The notes below the pieces were generated by a model. It saw nothing but the letters and a program-made list of their open reading frames with translations. It was not told the origin of the DNA and searched no databases. A program made the position numbers and the translations under genes. Below are positions 52,717 through 60,875 of a stretch of DNA of 64,000 nucleotides, one piece after another. The DNA comes from Aldersonia sp. NBC_00410 (lineage in GTDB: Bacteria; Actinomycetota; Actinomycetes; Mycobacteriales; Mycobacteriaceae), in assembly GCF_026342035.1 (NCBI RefSeq), contig NZ_JAPENM010000008.1:62001-126000 (forward strand). Direction: 5' to 3'. How positions within the stretch are numbered: position 1 is the first letter of the stretch; every line of letters begins with the position of its first letter.

Positions 52717-53465
52717 GCAGCTTGACCATCGGCGTGGATCTGGCCGCCGAGCCTGCGCGTACGGCGTTGGCAGTGCTGGAATGGCGCCCGAATGGTGCGC
52801 TGGTCACCAACGTGCGACTCGGGGTGTCCGACGCCGCCATCACCGATGCTGCCAAGGGGGCAGGACGGATCGGTATCGACTCCCCATTCGGCTGGCCGGA
52901 TGCGTTCGTCGAATTCGTGGCGGCACATCACGAAGGGCATCCGCCGACCGTCGAACTGCAGACCCGCGAACAGCGCCGACCGCTGACGAAACGCCGCACC
53001 GATCTCGTGGTGGCACAGCGCACCGGCATCATGCCGCTGAGCGTGTCGGCCGATCTGATTGCGCACGTGGCGCTGCGCTGCGCTGGCCTACTGGCCCGGC
53101 TGGATGTGGTCGATCGGGTCGATGGCCGGGCCGTGGAGGTCTATCCCGCTGCGGCGCTGAAGGTCTGGAGGCTTCCCTTCCGGGGGAAGTCGACCACAAC
53201 AGGTTTGACGGCGATGATCGACGGACTCCGGGCCGCTGCGCCCTGGCTCGATCTCGGTGCCTTTCGCGAGCAGGTGTCAACCCAGCACGACGCGTTCGAC
53301 GCCGTAGTCGCGGCACTACTCGCGCGTGCCGTCGCGATCGGCGCGACCTACCTGCCGGACGAAGCGGAGCGCGCCGTCGCGGTACGGGAGGGCTGGGTGC
53401 ACGTACCGCGCAATCCGCTCTCGGCCTTGATCTCTCAGGCGGGCTCGACCGACGAAATCACGTAG
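52713..53465 (+). CDS. DUF429 protein (RNase H-like fold)
   Basis: 250 residues starting SSLTIGVDLAAEPARTALAVLEW, with GRIGIDSPFGWPDAFVEFV and LTKRRTDLVV/RAVEVYPAAALKVW further on, the pattern of DUF429 proteins that share the RNase H-like actin/nuclease fold (acidic residues in GVDLA and GIDSPFG). No activity is established. The GTG overlaps the amylase-type gene, and its 3' end overlaps the convergent ABM gene by 31 bp. Confidence 0.85.
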   Translation: MSSLTIGVDLAAEPARTALAVLEWRPNGALVTNVRLGVSDAAITDAAKGAGRIGIDSPFGWPDAFVEFVAAHHEGHPPTVELQTREQRRPLTKRRTDLVVAQRTGIMPLSVSADLIAHVALRCAGLLARLDVVDRVDGRAVEVYPAAALKVWRLPFRGKSTTTGLTAMIDGLRAAAPWLDLGAFREQVSTQHDAFDAVVAALLARAVAIGATYLPDEAERAVAVREGWVHVPRNPLSALISQAGSTDEIT

Positions 53466-53740
53466 CGCTGCACCTCGGCGGCGACGATCCGGGTCTGCTG
53501 TTCGTCCGACGGACCGGAGCCGCGAAAGGCCAGCAGCGAAGGCTCGTCGGTCCACCGTTCGTAGATGGTGATGCGTTCGGTATCGACCACATCGGCGGCG
53601 ATGGCAAAGTCGAGGCAGCCCGGCGCGGCACGCGCGGCGCGGACCACCTCGGCGCTGTCGGTGACGTATTGGTCGCGCTCGCCGGCGGCGACGCGGAGCC
53701 ACCCGGAAACGATCAAGCCGGTCTGTGCAGGATCCGTCAT
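53435..53740 (-). CDS. ABM-domain monooxygenase-like protein
   Basis: 101 residues of the small dimeric ABM ferredoxin-like fold: GLIVSGWLRVAAGERDQYVTDSAEVVRAARAAPGCLDFAIAADVVDTERITIYERWTDEPSLLAFR. Homologues include quinone-forming monooxygenases and heme-related proteins; no specific role is evident. Start at ATG 53740; the longer frame upstream runs over the serpin gene and is not used. Confidence 0.85.
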   Translation of the reverse strand: MTDPAQTGLIVSGWLRVAAGERDQYVTDSAEVVRAARAAPGCLDFAIAADVVDTERITIYERWTDEPSLLAFRGSGPSDEQQTRIVAAEVQRYVISSVEPA

Positions 53741-53783
53741 GGTGTGACGGTATCCCGGCATGCGACACCTACCATGGGTGGAC

Positions 53784-54860
53784 ATGACGGCCCCTCCGCT
53801 CGCGGCGTCCGTAACCGCCGCCAACGACCTCACCGCGCGCTGGTGCGCCGCGGCCCGGCGGGGCGAGTTCGTCCTGTCCGGCGCGGGATTGTGGCCGCTG
53901 CTTGCCCTCCTGGCCTCGGCCGCGGACGGCCCGGCCCGTGACGAGCTACAACGCGCGGCCGGCGAAGGCCACGGCACAACCGAGGCGATCGAGGTGCTGC
54001 GCGCCCTCTCCGGTGGAGTCGCCACCTCCGCTGCACTCGGCGTGTGGGTGCGCGCCGACCTGCCGCTTCATCGGGACTGGGTTTCGACGCTGCCGGTCGG
54101 TGTCGTCGAAGAATTGACCGGCCAGCAGCGCCTCGACGCCTGGGCCGCCGAGCACACCCGCGGCATGATCGAGCGGTTTCCCCTTCAGGTGCGTCCCACC
54201 GACCTGCTGGTGCTCGCGACGGCGCTCGCGGCGAAGACGCGCTGGCGCGAGCCCTTCGACCCCGGACCGGTGCTGACCCGATCGACTCACGACCTGGACC
54301 AGATCGCGGTGCTCGGCGGGTCGGTGACCCGGGTGGTCGTCGAGGGCGAAGACGAACTCGACGTACACCTGCTGCTCGGCCACGACGCGTTGGGTGTCGG
54401 GATCGCCGCGCTCGATGGCACGGTGGGACTGCGCTCGGGCAGCTCGCTCGAAGATGGGTCGGCGGCCCCGGGCCTGACCGTGCGAACGACACGGGGTGAG
54501 GCCGACTCGGTGCGAGTGTCGTTGCCACCGTTCGAGATTCGCTCTTCGCACGATTTGTGCGCAGATCCCGAGCTGTTCGGACTCACGAGCGCGATGGACA
54601 CCGAACACGGCCACTTCCCCGCGATCAGCCCCGAGCCGCTAGCCATCAGCCAAGGCGCACAAGACGTCTACGCGGCGTTCTCCGCCGAGGGTTTCGAGGC
54701 GGCAGCGGTCACCGCGTTCGCCATGCAGCTTGCCGGAGTGTTCATGCCGCCGCGCAAGCGGGTGCGGCTGATCGAGGTGAAGTTCGAGCCCCCGTTCGGG
54801 TTCCTCGCCGTGCATCGGCCGAGCGGGCTGGTCGTGGTGGCGGGACAGGTGGCGCCGTAG
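53784..54860 (+). CDS. Intracellular serpin-like protein
   Basis: 358 residues with the serpin pattern: FVLSGAGLWPLLALLASAADGPARDEL (helix A/B), LLVLATALAAKTRWREPFD (strand 6A/3A shutter), ISQGAQDVYAAFSAEGFEAAAVTAFAMQ (breach and hinge) and VKFEPPFGFLAVHRPSGLVVVAGQVAP (strand 4B/5B). The reactive-centre loop starts near residue 302: P15 is Gly and P12-P10 are Ala as in inhibitory serpins, but P14 is Phe, and the loop to VKFEPPF is about nine residues longer than in antitrypsin. There is no signal peptide. Start ATG 53784 (MTAPPL); ATG 53760 is an alternative. Whether it inhibits a protease is unknown. Confidence 0.85.
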   Translation: MTAPPLAASVTAANDLTARWCAAARRGEFVLSGAGLWPLLALLASAADGPARDELQRAAGEGHGTTEAIEVLRALSGGVATSAALGVWVRADLPLHRDWVSTLPVGVVEELTGQQRLDAWAAEHTRGMIERFPLQVRPTDLLVLATALAAKTRWREPFDPGPVLTRSTHDLDQIAVLGGSVTRVVVEGEDELDVHLLLGHDALGVGIAALDGTVGLRSGSSLEDGSAAPGLTVRTTRGEADSVRVSLPPFEIRSSHDLCADPELFGLTSAMDTEHGHFPAISPEPLAISQGAQDVYAAFSAEGFEAAAVTAFAMQLAGVFMPPRKRVRLIEVKFEPPFGFLAVHRPSGLVVVAGQVAP

Positions 54861-54868
54861 GCTGCCGC

Positions 54869-56080
54869 TCAGCCACCCTCTGGCAGGCGTCGCTCCACCT
54901 CGACCGCCAGGCAGAGCTCGGCAACATCGCGGGGCCGCGACAATGATTTGCCGGTCCGCTCCTCGATGCGACGCAGGCGATGCCGCACCGTATTGGGGTG
55001 GCAGAAGATCTTCGCGGCGGTCTCGTTGGCGGATCCGCCGGCATCGACCCAGGCCTCGAACGTCGTCACCAGGATCGCGCGTTCCTCCGCCGGTAGGTCG
55101 TCCAGTCCGGCGAGTAACCGACGCCCGATCCGCGTCATCGCCTCGGGCGCACTCAACGCCGCCAATGCCAGCGGCGAGTCGTCGAACACGGTGATCAGCG
55201 AACCGTCCGGCGATCGTTCCGCAGCCGCCGCGCGGGCCAGCAGGAGCGCCTCACCGGTGCCGGACAGTTCGTCGAACTTGGGGCTGACGCCCACCCGCTC
55301 CCCTGCCGTCGCGCTCAACACCTCGATCAAGGCGCGTTCGGAACCCGCACGCGGCAACGCGACGAGGCCGATCTGCAGGTCGGGATCGAGCCGCCAGGCC
55401 GAGCGGACGTCTCGCGCGTCCAGCTTTGCCGCGATCTGCGGCAACGCGGTCTTGCCGATCGCCGCCAGCCGGGCCGCCACCACGACATAGGGTCCACGGG
55501 TCGGCATCCGGAGCGCATCCGCGACCTCCCACAGGCTGCGGGTATCGGTGATCTGTCCGTACAGCAGCGCTTCCACCAGCGCCGCTCGCTCGGCTTCGTC
55601 ACCGAGGATCTGGATCGTGAGCTGATCGCGGTAGGCGTCCGTCATCGCCTGGGTGAACTCGTCCTGCGTGATCATGATGTGCGTGGTCGCGTCGAGAATT
55701 GCGTCCGGTGTCAGGTCGGGGTTGCGCCGCGCCTGCGCGAGCGTCTCCTCCCACATGAACCGGAAGCCGACCCGGTAGGCAGCCATCACCGAGGCCAGCG
55801 GTGCCCCCGCCGCCGCCCGTGCCGTGCCGGTCTCCCGCGCCGCCGATACGTCCGCTCCGGGCTCCCCCCGGATCGACCGGAAGACGAATCGCATGTTCGC
55901 CGCACAGCTGGTCACCAGCTCGTCGCGGGATACCAGGTCGCTGTTCGCATAGAACGGGATCTCGGCACAGATGCGCTCGGCCAGCTGATCGGCCAGCTCG
56001 GAAATCCGGGCCAGCATCGCCGAGGCCAGGTCCACGATGTGCTGATCGGGTCCGGTACTCGCCGGCGAGCGAACTGCCAT
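54869..56080 (-). CDS. PucR/CdaR-type transcriptional regulator
   Basis: 403 residues. An N-terminal RsbRD-like helical domain (VDLASAMLARISELADQLAERICAEI...), a degenerate GGDEF-like middle and a C-terminal HTH_30 (SANETAAKIFCHPNTVRHRLRRIEERTGKSLSRPRDVAELCLAVEV) are visible. It is divergent from the fadD-phaC-phaZ operon with a 148-bp gap, so it is the likely regulator of that operon. ATG of MAVRSPAS. Confidence 0.9.
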   Translation of the reverse strand: MAVRSPASTGPDQHIVDLASAMLARISELADQLAERICAEIPFYANSDLVSRDELVTSCAANMRFVFRSIRGEPGADVSAARETGTARAAAGAPLASVMAAYRVGFRFMWEETLAQARRNPDLTPDAILDATTHIMITQDEFTQAMTDAYRDQLTIQILGDEAERAALVEALLYGQITDTRSLWEVADALRMPTRGPYVVVAARLAAIGKTALPQIAAKLDARDVRSAWRLDPDLQIGLVALPRAGSERALIEVLSATAGERVGVSPKFDELSGTGEALLLARAAAAERSPDGSLITVFDDSPLALAALSAPEAMTRIGRRLLAGLDDLPAEERAILVTTFEAWVDAGGSANETAAKIFCHPNTVRHRLRRIEERTGKSLSRPRDVAELCLAVEVERRLPEGG

Positions 56081-56228
56081 AGGGGACACCCTAGGCGCGC
56101 CAAGACCTGCGCGGATGTGCTCGGGAACATTCTGCGGGGCCCGCTGTTGTTTGCGCCACCATCGACTATGCCGCCGGACCGGCCCAGGATTGGAGTAACG
56201 GAAATTACACCCGACCCTGGAGGGCGAT

Positions 56229-57740
56229 GTGACCAACATCAGCACGAATCTTGTTGCCTCGGCACAGAAGTACGCGGACAAGGCCGCCCTTCGCTGCGGC
56301 GAGGCGACGTTGTCGTTCGCGGAGTTCGACGCTGCCGCCGCTCGCGTCGCGACCTTCTTGGAGCGCGCCGGCATCGGCCCCGGCGACCGGGTGGGCGTGA
56401 TGTTGGGCAACACCCCCGCATTCGCCATCGCTTTCTACGGCATCATGCGTCGCGGCGCAGTCGCGGTTCCGATGAATCCGCTGCTCAAAGCGCGCGAAAT
56501 CGAGTTCTACCTGACCAACACCGGCGCCGCCGCGCTGTTCGCGACTCCCGCATTCGAGGCCGAGGCCACTGCGGCAGCCGACTCGACCGACACCACGCTG
56601 TGGGTCGTGGACGACGCCCGCCTCGCCGCCCTGATCGCCGATCTGCCCGAGCAGGACGCGCCGGTGGAGCGCACCGACAGCGACACCGCGGTCATCCTGC
56701 ACACCTCCGGTACCACCGGGAAGCCCAAGGGTGCCGAGCTCACGCACGGCGGCCTCGGCCACAACGCGGACGTCACCGCGCACACGCTGCTGAACCTCGG
56801 CCCCGACGACGTGGTGATGGGCTGCCTGCCGCTGTTCCACGTATTCGGTCTCACCTGCGCGATGAACACCTCCGCGCTCGTCGGTGCCACCCTGACGCTG
56901 ATTCCCCGGTTCGATCCGCGGGAGGCGATCGAGGTCGTGCGACGCGACGGCGTCACCGTGTTCGCCGGTGTGCCGACGATGTACTCGGCACTGCTCGGCG
57001 TCGCCGCCGAGTTCGACAAGGCCGCCACGTCGACGCTGCGCGTGTGCGTGTCCGGCGGTGCGTCGCTGCCCGTGCGCGTCATCACCGACTTCGAGCAGAC
57101 CTTCGACGCCATCATCCTGGAGGGTTACGGCCTGTCCGAGACCTCGCCGGTCGCCTCCTTCAACCACCCCGACCGTGAGCGCAAGGCCGGTTCGATCGGC
57201 ACCCCGATCGCGGACGTACAGATGCGTGTCGTCGACACGGCCGGCGTCGAGGTCGCGGTCGGTGAGCCCGGCGAAATCCAGATCAAGGGCCCGAACATCA
57301 TGGCCGGCTACTGGGGCCAGCCCGAGGCGACCGCAGAAGCGATCTCCGCGGAGGGCTGGTTCTCCACGGGCGACGTCGGCAAGGTCGACGAAGACGGCTA
57401 CTTCTACATCGTGGATCGCAAGAAGGACATGATCATTCGCGGCGGCATGAACGTCTACCCGCGCGAGATCGAGGAAGTGTTCTACGAGCATCCCGCCGTC
57501 GCCGAGGCCGCCGTGGTCGGTATCCCGCACGACTCGCTCGGCGAAGACGTCGGTGCCGCAGTCGCATTGAAGGCCGGCGCGCACGCCGAGCCCGAAGAGC
57601 TGATCGCGTTCGTCAAGGAACGCGTCGCCGCCTACAAGTACGCACGCGAAGTCTGGATCGTCCCCGCCCTGCCCAAGGGCCCCACCGGCAAGATCATGCG
57701 CCGCGAGATCTCCATTCCCACCTTCGAAACGAGCAAGTGA
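56229..57740 (+). CDS. Long-chain acyl-CoA synthetase (FadD-type AMP-binding enzyme)
   Basis: 503 residues. The ATP motif is VILHTSGTTGKPKGAELTH near residue 155; further motifs are LPLFHVFGL, ILEGYGLSETSPVASFN, GWFSTGDVGKVDEDGYFYIVDRKKDMII and the lysine of LPKGPTGKIMRREI. The GTG has GGAGGG five to six bases upstream. It activates fatty or hydroxy-fatty acids to CoA thioesters and lies 4 bp into phaC, so it may feed 3-hydroxyacyl-CoA precursors to PHA synthesis. Confidence 0.94.
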   Translation: MTNISTNLVASAQKYADKAALRCGEATLSFAEFDAAAARVATFLERAGIGPGDRVGVMLGNTPAFAIAFYGIMRRGAVAVPMNPLLKAREIEFYLTNTGAAALFATPAFEAEATAAADSTDTTLWVVDDARLAALIADLPEQDAPVERTDSDTAVILHTSGTTGKPKGAELTHGGLGHNADVTAHTLLNLGPDDVVMGCLPLFHVFGLTCAMNTSALVGATLTLIPRFDPREAIEVVRRDGVTVFAGVPTMYSALLGVAAEFDKAATSTLRVCVSGGASLPVRVITDFEQTFDAIILEGYGLSETSPVASFNHPDRERKAGSIGTPIADVQMRVVDTAGVEVAVGEPGEIQIKGPNIMAGYWGQPEATAEAISAEGWFSTGDVGKVDEDGYFYIVDRKKDMIIRGGMNVYPREIEEVFYEHPAVAEAAVVGIPHDSLGEDVGAAVALKAGAHAEPEELIAFVKERVAAYKYAREVWIVPALPKGPTGKIMRREISIPTFETSK

Positions 57741-59452
57741 TACCCATGGCCACCTCCGCCCCGAAGAAGACGACCAACCGTCCCGACGAGCTCGCCGCGC
57801 CCCTGGATTTGCTGCTCACCGGCTCGACGCGCAGCGTCGCCGGCCGAATGCTGCCGAGCCGCTCGTGGACCCGGATGGCGACCGGGCTCGCCGGCAAGCC
57901 CCGCACCGTCGCGGGCCGCGGCACCGCGCTCGTTCGCGAGCTCGGTTCCGTCGCGACCGGCAGCTGCACCCGTGCCCCGGCGCGCGCAGACAAGCGTTTC
58001 GCCGACCCGGCCTGGAATCAGAACCCCTTGCTGCACCGCACCATGCAGGCCTACCTCGCGACCGCCGACACCGCGAACTCGCTGCTCGATGACGCCGAGT
58101 TGGAGTGGCGCGATCAGGAGAAGATGCGCTTCGTCTTCGACAACCTGCTCGAGGGCCTGTCGCCGAGCAACAACCCGTTCATCAGCCCGCTGGGCTGGAA
58201 GGCGATGATCGACACGGGTGGACTGTCGATGGTGCGCGGCCTGAGTGCCTTCGCTCGCGACATGGCGTCCAAGCCACGGGTGCCCGCGATGGTGGAACCC
58301 GACGCGTTCGAGGTCGGCGAAACGGTTGCGGCCACGAAGGGTGCGGTCGTGTTGCGCACCCGCGTGTTCGAGCTGATCCACTATGTGCCGCAGACCGAGA
58401 AGGTCCGCGAGATCCCGCTGCTGATGGTGCCGCCGGTGATCAACAAGTACTACATCACCGATATCGCGCCTGGCCGCAGCATGATCGAGTACTACGTGCA
58501 GCAGGGCCAGCAGGTGTTCACCATCTCGTGGCGCAACCCTCAAGCGCGGCACCGGAGTTGGGACCTCGACACCTATGGTGCCGCAATCATCGAGGCGATG
58601 GACGCGGTGGAGGCGATCACCAACACCGACAGCACCCACCTGTTGGCGAGCTGCTCCGGCGGCATCATCGCGGCGATGGTCGCTGCACACCTGGCCTCGA
58701 TCGGCGAGGGCGAACGGGTTGCCGGGCTTGGCCTCGCGGTCACCGTGCTGGATCAGAGCCAGGCCGGCTTCGCCTCGGCGGCGCTGAGCGAAAGCGCCGC
58801 CGAGAACGCGATCAAGCAGTCCGCGAAGAAGGGCTACCTCGACGGCCGCACCCTGGCCGAGATCTTCGCCTGGTTGCGTCCTACCGACCTGGTTTGGCGT
58901 TATTGGGTGAACAACTACGTGCAGGGCCGCTCCCCCGCCGCGTTCGACGTGTTGTTCTGGAACGCCGACACCACCCGCATGGCGGCCGGCCTGCACCGCG
59001 ACATGGTCCAGCTGGGTCTGCAGAACGCCCTGACCACGCCGGGCGCGGTGTCCATGCTCGGCACCCCCATCGACCTCGCGACGATCGCCGCGGACGCATA
59101 TGTGATCGGCGGGATCGCCGACCACATCTCGCCATGGCAGGCCTGCTACCGCAGCGCGCGGCTGCTGGGCAGCAAGGACAACCGGTTCGTGTTGTCCACC
59201 AGCGGGCATATCGCCGCGCTGGTCAACCCGCCGGGGAACCCGAAGGCGTCCTTCCGTGCCGGTCAGGTCGGCGAGGGCACGCCCGAGGAATGGCTCGACA
59301 CTGCCGAGACGAGCAAGGACTCCTGGTGGCCCGACTATGTCGCGTGGCTCGCGGAGCGTAGCGGCGCCGAAGTCGACGCTCCCGCGGCACTCGGCAACGC
59401 ACAGAACCCCCCGGTCGCACCTGCGCCCGGCGTCTACGTCCACCAGAAGTGA
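57737..59452 (+). CDS. phaC: Poly(3-hydroxyalkanoate) synthase
   Basis: 571 residues of the class I/II-type PHA synthase. N-terminal region to about 170 includes NPLLHRTMQAYLA; the alpha/beta-hydrolase core has PVINKYYITDIAPGRSMIEYYVQQGQQVFTISWRNP and the catalytic cysteine in HLLASCSGGIIAAM (ASCSGG instead of GxCxG), then the Asp-containing DHISPWQACYRSARLLGSKDNRFVLSTSGHIAALVNPPGN with the catalytic histidine. GTG at 57737 overlaps the synthetase stop; ATG at 57746 is also possible. Makes intracellular storage polyester granules. Confidence 0.93.
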   Translation: MIPMATSAPKKTTNRPDELAAPLDLLLTGSTRSVAGRMLPSRSWTRMATGLAGKPRTVAGRGTALVRELGSVATGSCTRAPARADKRFADPAWNQNPLLHRTMQAYLATADTANSLLDDAELEWRDQEKMRFVFDNLLEGLSPSNNPFISPLGWKAMIDTGGLSMVRGLSAFARDMASKPRVPAMVEPDAFEVGETVAATKGAVVLRTRVFELIHYVPQTEKVREIPLLMVPPVINKYYITDIAPGRSMIEYYVQQGQQVFTISWRNPQARHRSWDLDTYGAAIIEAMDAVEAITNTDSTHLLASCSGGIIAAMVAAHLASIGEGERVAGLGLAVTVLDQSQAGFASAALSESAAENAIKQSAKKGYLDGRTLAEIFAWLRPTDLVWRYWVNNYVQGRSPAAFDVLFWNADTTRMAAGLHRDMVQLGLQNALTTPGAVSMLGTPIDLATIAADAYVIGGIADHISPWQACYRSARLLGSKDNRFVLSTSGHIAALVNPPGNPKASFRAGQVGEGTPEEWLDTAETSKDSWWPDYVAWLAERSGAEVDAPAALGNAQNPPVAPAPGVYVHQK

Positions 59453-59463
59453 GGGCATTAGCT

Positions 59464-60282
59464 GTGTCGACAGTGCACACCGTCGACGGCGACGAGGTGC
59501 ACTATGTCGCCGTGGGCGGGCAACGGATTCGCGTGGCTGTCCGCCGCGGTACGGGAGTACCGCTGGTGGTGTGCAACGGGATCGGCGCGAGCCTGGAGGT
59601 GCTGACGCCGTTCGTCGACGGACTCCACGGTGAGTCCACGGTGATCCGCTTCGACGCCCCGGGTACCGGCGGATCGGCAAAATCGTTCGCGCCGTATGGC
59701 TTTCCGTATCTCGCCTGGGTGCTCGGCCAGGTGCTGGACAAGCTTGGCTTCGGCGTCATCGACGTGCTCGGGCTGTCCTGGGGTGGTGCGCTGGCGCAGC
59801 AATTCGCGTTCCAGAACCCGCGTCGCTGCCGGCGACTGGTCCTCGTGGCGACCGGCACCGGCGCAATGATGGTGCCGGCGCACCCGAGCGTTCTGGCGAA
59901 GATGGTCACCCCGAAACGGTTCGCCGATCCCGAGTACGCCGCCGCGATCGCCGGTGAAATCTACGGCGGTACCGCGCGCAAGCGCGGGCGCGAGATCGCC
60001 GCGATTTTCGACGAGCAGGAGCACGCCGGGTCCCAGATCGGCTACGTGCATCAGTTGCTTGCGGGTGCGGTGTGGACGAGTCTGTTCGCGCTGCCGGCGA
60101 TCCGGCAGAAGACGCTGATCGTGGCAGGCAAGGACGATCCGATCATCCCGCTTGTCAACGCGCGCATCATGAATCGGCTGCTGCCGCATTCCGTCCTGCA
60201 TGTGCACGGCGGTGGGCACGTCGATCTGATCACCAATGCGGGCGAGCTGGCGCCGGTGATCGAGAAGTTCCGCAAGAGCTAG
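59464..60282 (+). CDS. phaZ: Intracellular PHA depolymerase-type alpha/beta hydrolase
   Basis: 272 residues. GVPLVVCNGIGASLEVLTPFVDGL, VIRFDAPGTGGSAKSF, the nucleophile serine in VIDVLGLSWGGALAQQFAF, the acid in AGKDDPIIPLVNARIM and the histidine in HGGGHVDLIT. The pattern is that of medium-chain PHA depolymerases and follows phaC, so mobilisation of the stored polymer is the likely role. GTG at 59464 has GAGGG upstream; GTG 59449 overlapping phaC is an alternative. Confidence 0.87.
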   Translation: MSTVHTVDGDEVHYVAVGGQRIRVAVRRGTGVPLVVCNGIGASLEVLTPFVDGLHGESTVIRFDAPGTGGSAKSFAPYGFPYLAWVLGQVLDKLGFGVIDVLGLSWGGALAQQFAFQNPRRCRRLVLVATGTGAMMVPAHPSVLAKMVTPKRFADPEYAAAIAGEIYGGTARKRGREIAAIFDEQEHAGSQIGYVHQLLAGAVWTSLFALPAIRQKTLIVAGKDDPIIPLVNARIMNRLLPHSVLHVHGGGHVDLITNAGELAPVIEKFRKS

Positions 60283-60334
60283 CGATCGGCGAACTCCGAT
60301 ACGGGCGGCGCGCCGGTTTGGCAGGATCGAATGC

Positions 60335-60868
60335 GTGGAGACACTCGGCTCGCGTCAGGTGTACGCCAACGCGTGGATGACCGTCCGCGAGGACGATGTG
60401 CGTCGCGACGATGGTTCGCTCGGCATCTACGGGGTAGTGGACAAACCGCACTTCGCACTGGTGATCCCGCTCGACGGCGACCGTGTGCACCTGGTTGAGC
60501 AGTTCCGCTATCCGGTGGGCGAACGGCGCTGGGAATTCCCGCAGGGCACCGCGCCGAATCGCGCGGAGTTGGCCGCCGCCGAACTTGCCGGGCGTGAGCT
60601 GCGCGAGGAAACCGGGCTGCGGGCGGGACGGATGGACAAGATCGGCGAACTCGATGTGGCGCCGGGTATGTCGAGCCAGCGCGGCTCGGTGTTCCTCGCC
60701 ACCGAACTCGTCGAGGGCCCGCACGAGCGGGAGGACGAGGAGCAGGACATGCGGAACGCGTGGTTCAGCCGTGCGGAGTTCGAGGCGATGGTGGCGCGCG
60801 GGCAGGTTTCGGATGCGCAGAGTATTGCGGCGTGGGCTTTGCTGGGGTTGTGGGAGAAGCGCCACTAG
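60335..60868 (+). CDS. NUDIX hydrolase, ADP-ribose pyrophosphatase-like
   Basis: 177 residues with the Nudix box GTAPNRAELAAAELAGRELREETGLRAGRM, and an upstream WEFPQG. Related enzymes hydrolyse ADP-ribose or other nucleoside diphosphate derivatives. GTG start after the phaZ gene, ending 7 bp from the convergent P450 gene. The substrate is not determined by the sequence. Confidence 0.92.
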   Translation: METLGSRQVYANAWMTVREDDVRRDDGSLGIYGVVDKPHFALVIPLDGDRVHLVEQFRYPVGERRWEFPQGTAPNRAELAAAELAGRELREETGLRAGRMDKIGELDVAPGMSSQRGSVFLATELVEGPHEREDEEQDMRNAWFSRAEFEAMVARGQVSDAQSIAAWALLGLWEKRH

Positions 60869-60875
60869 AAGGCGG

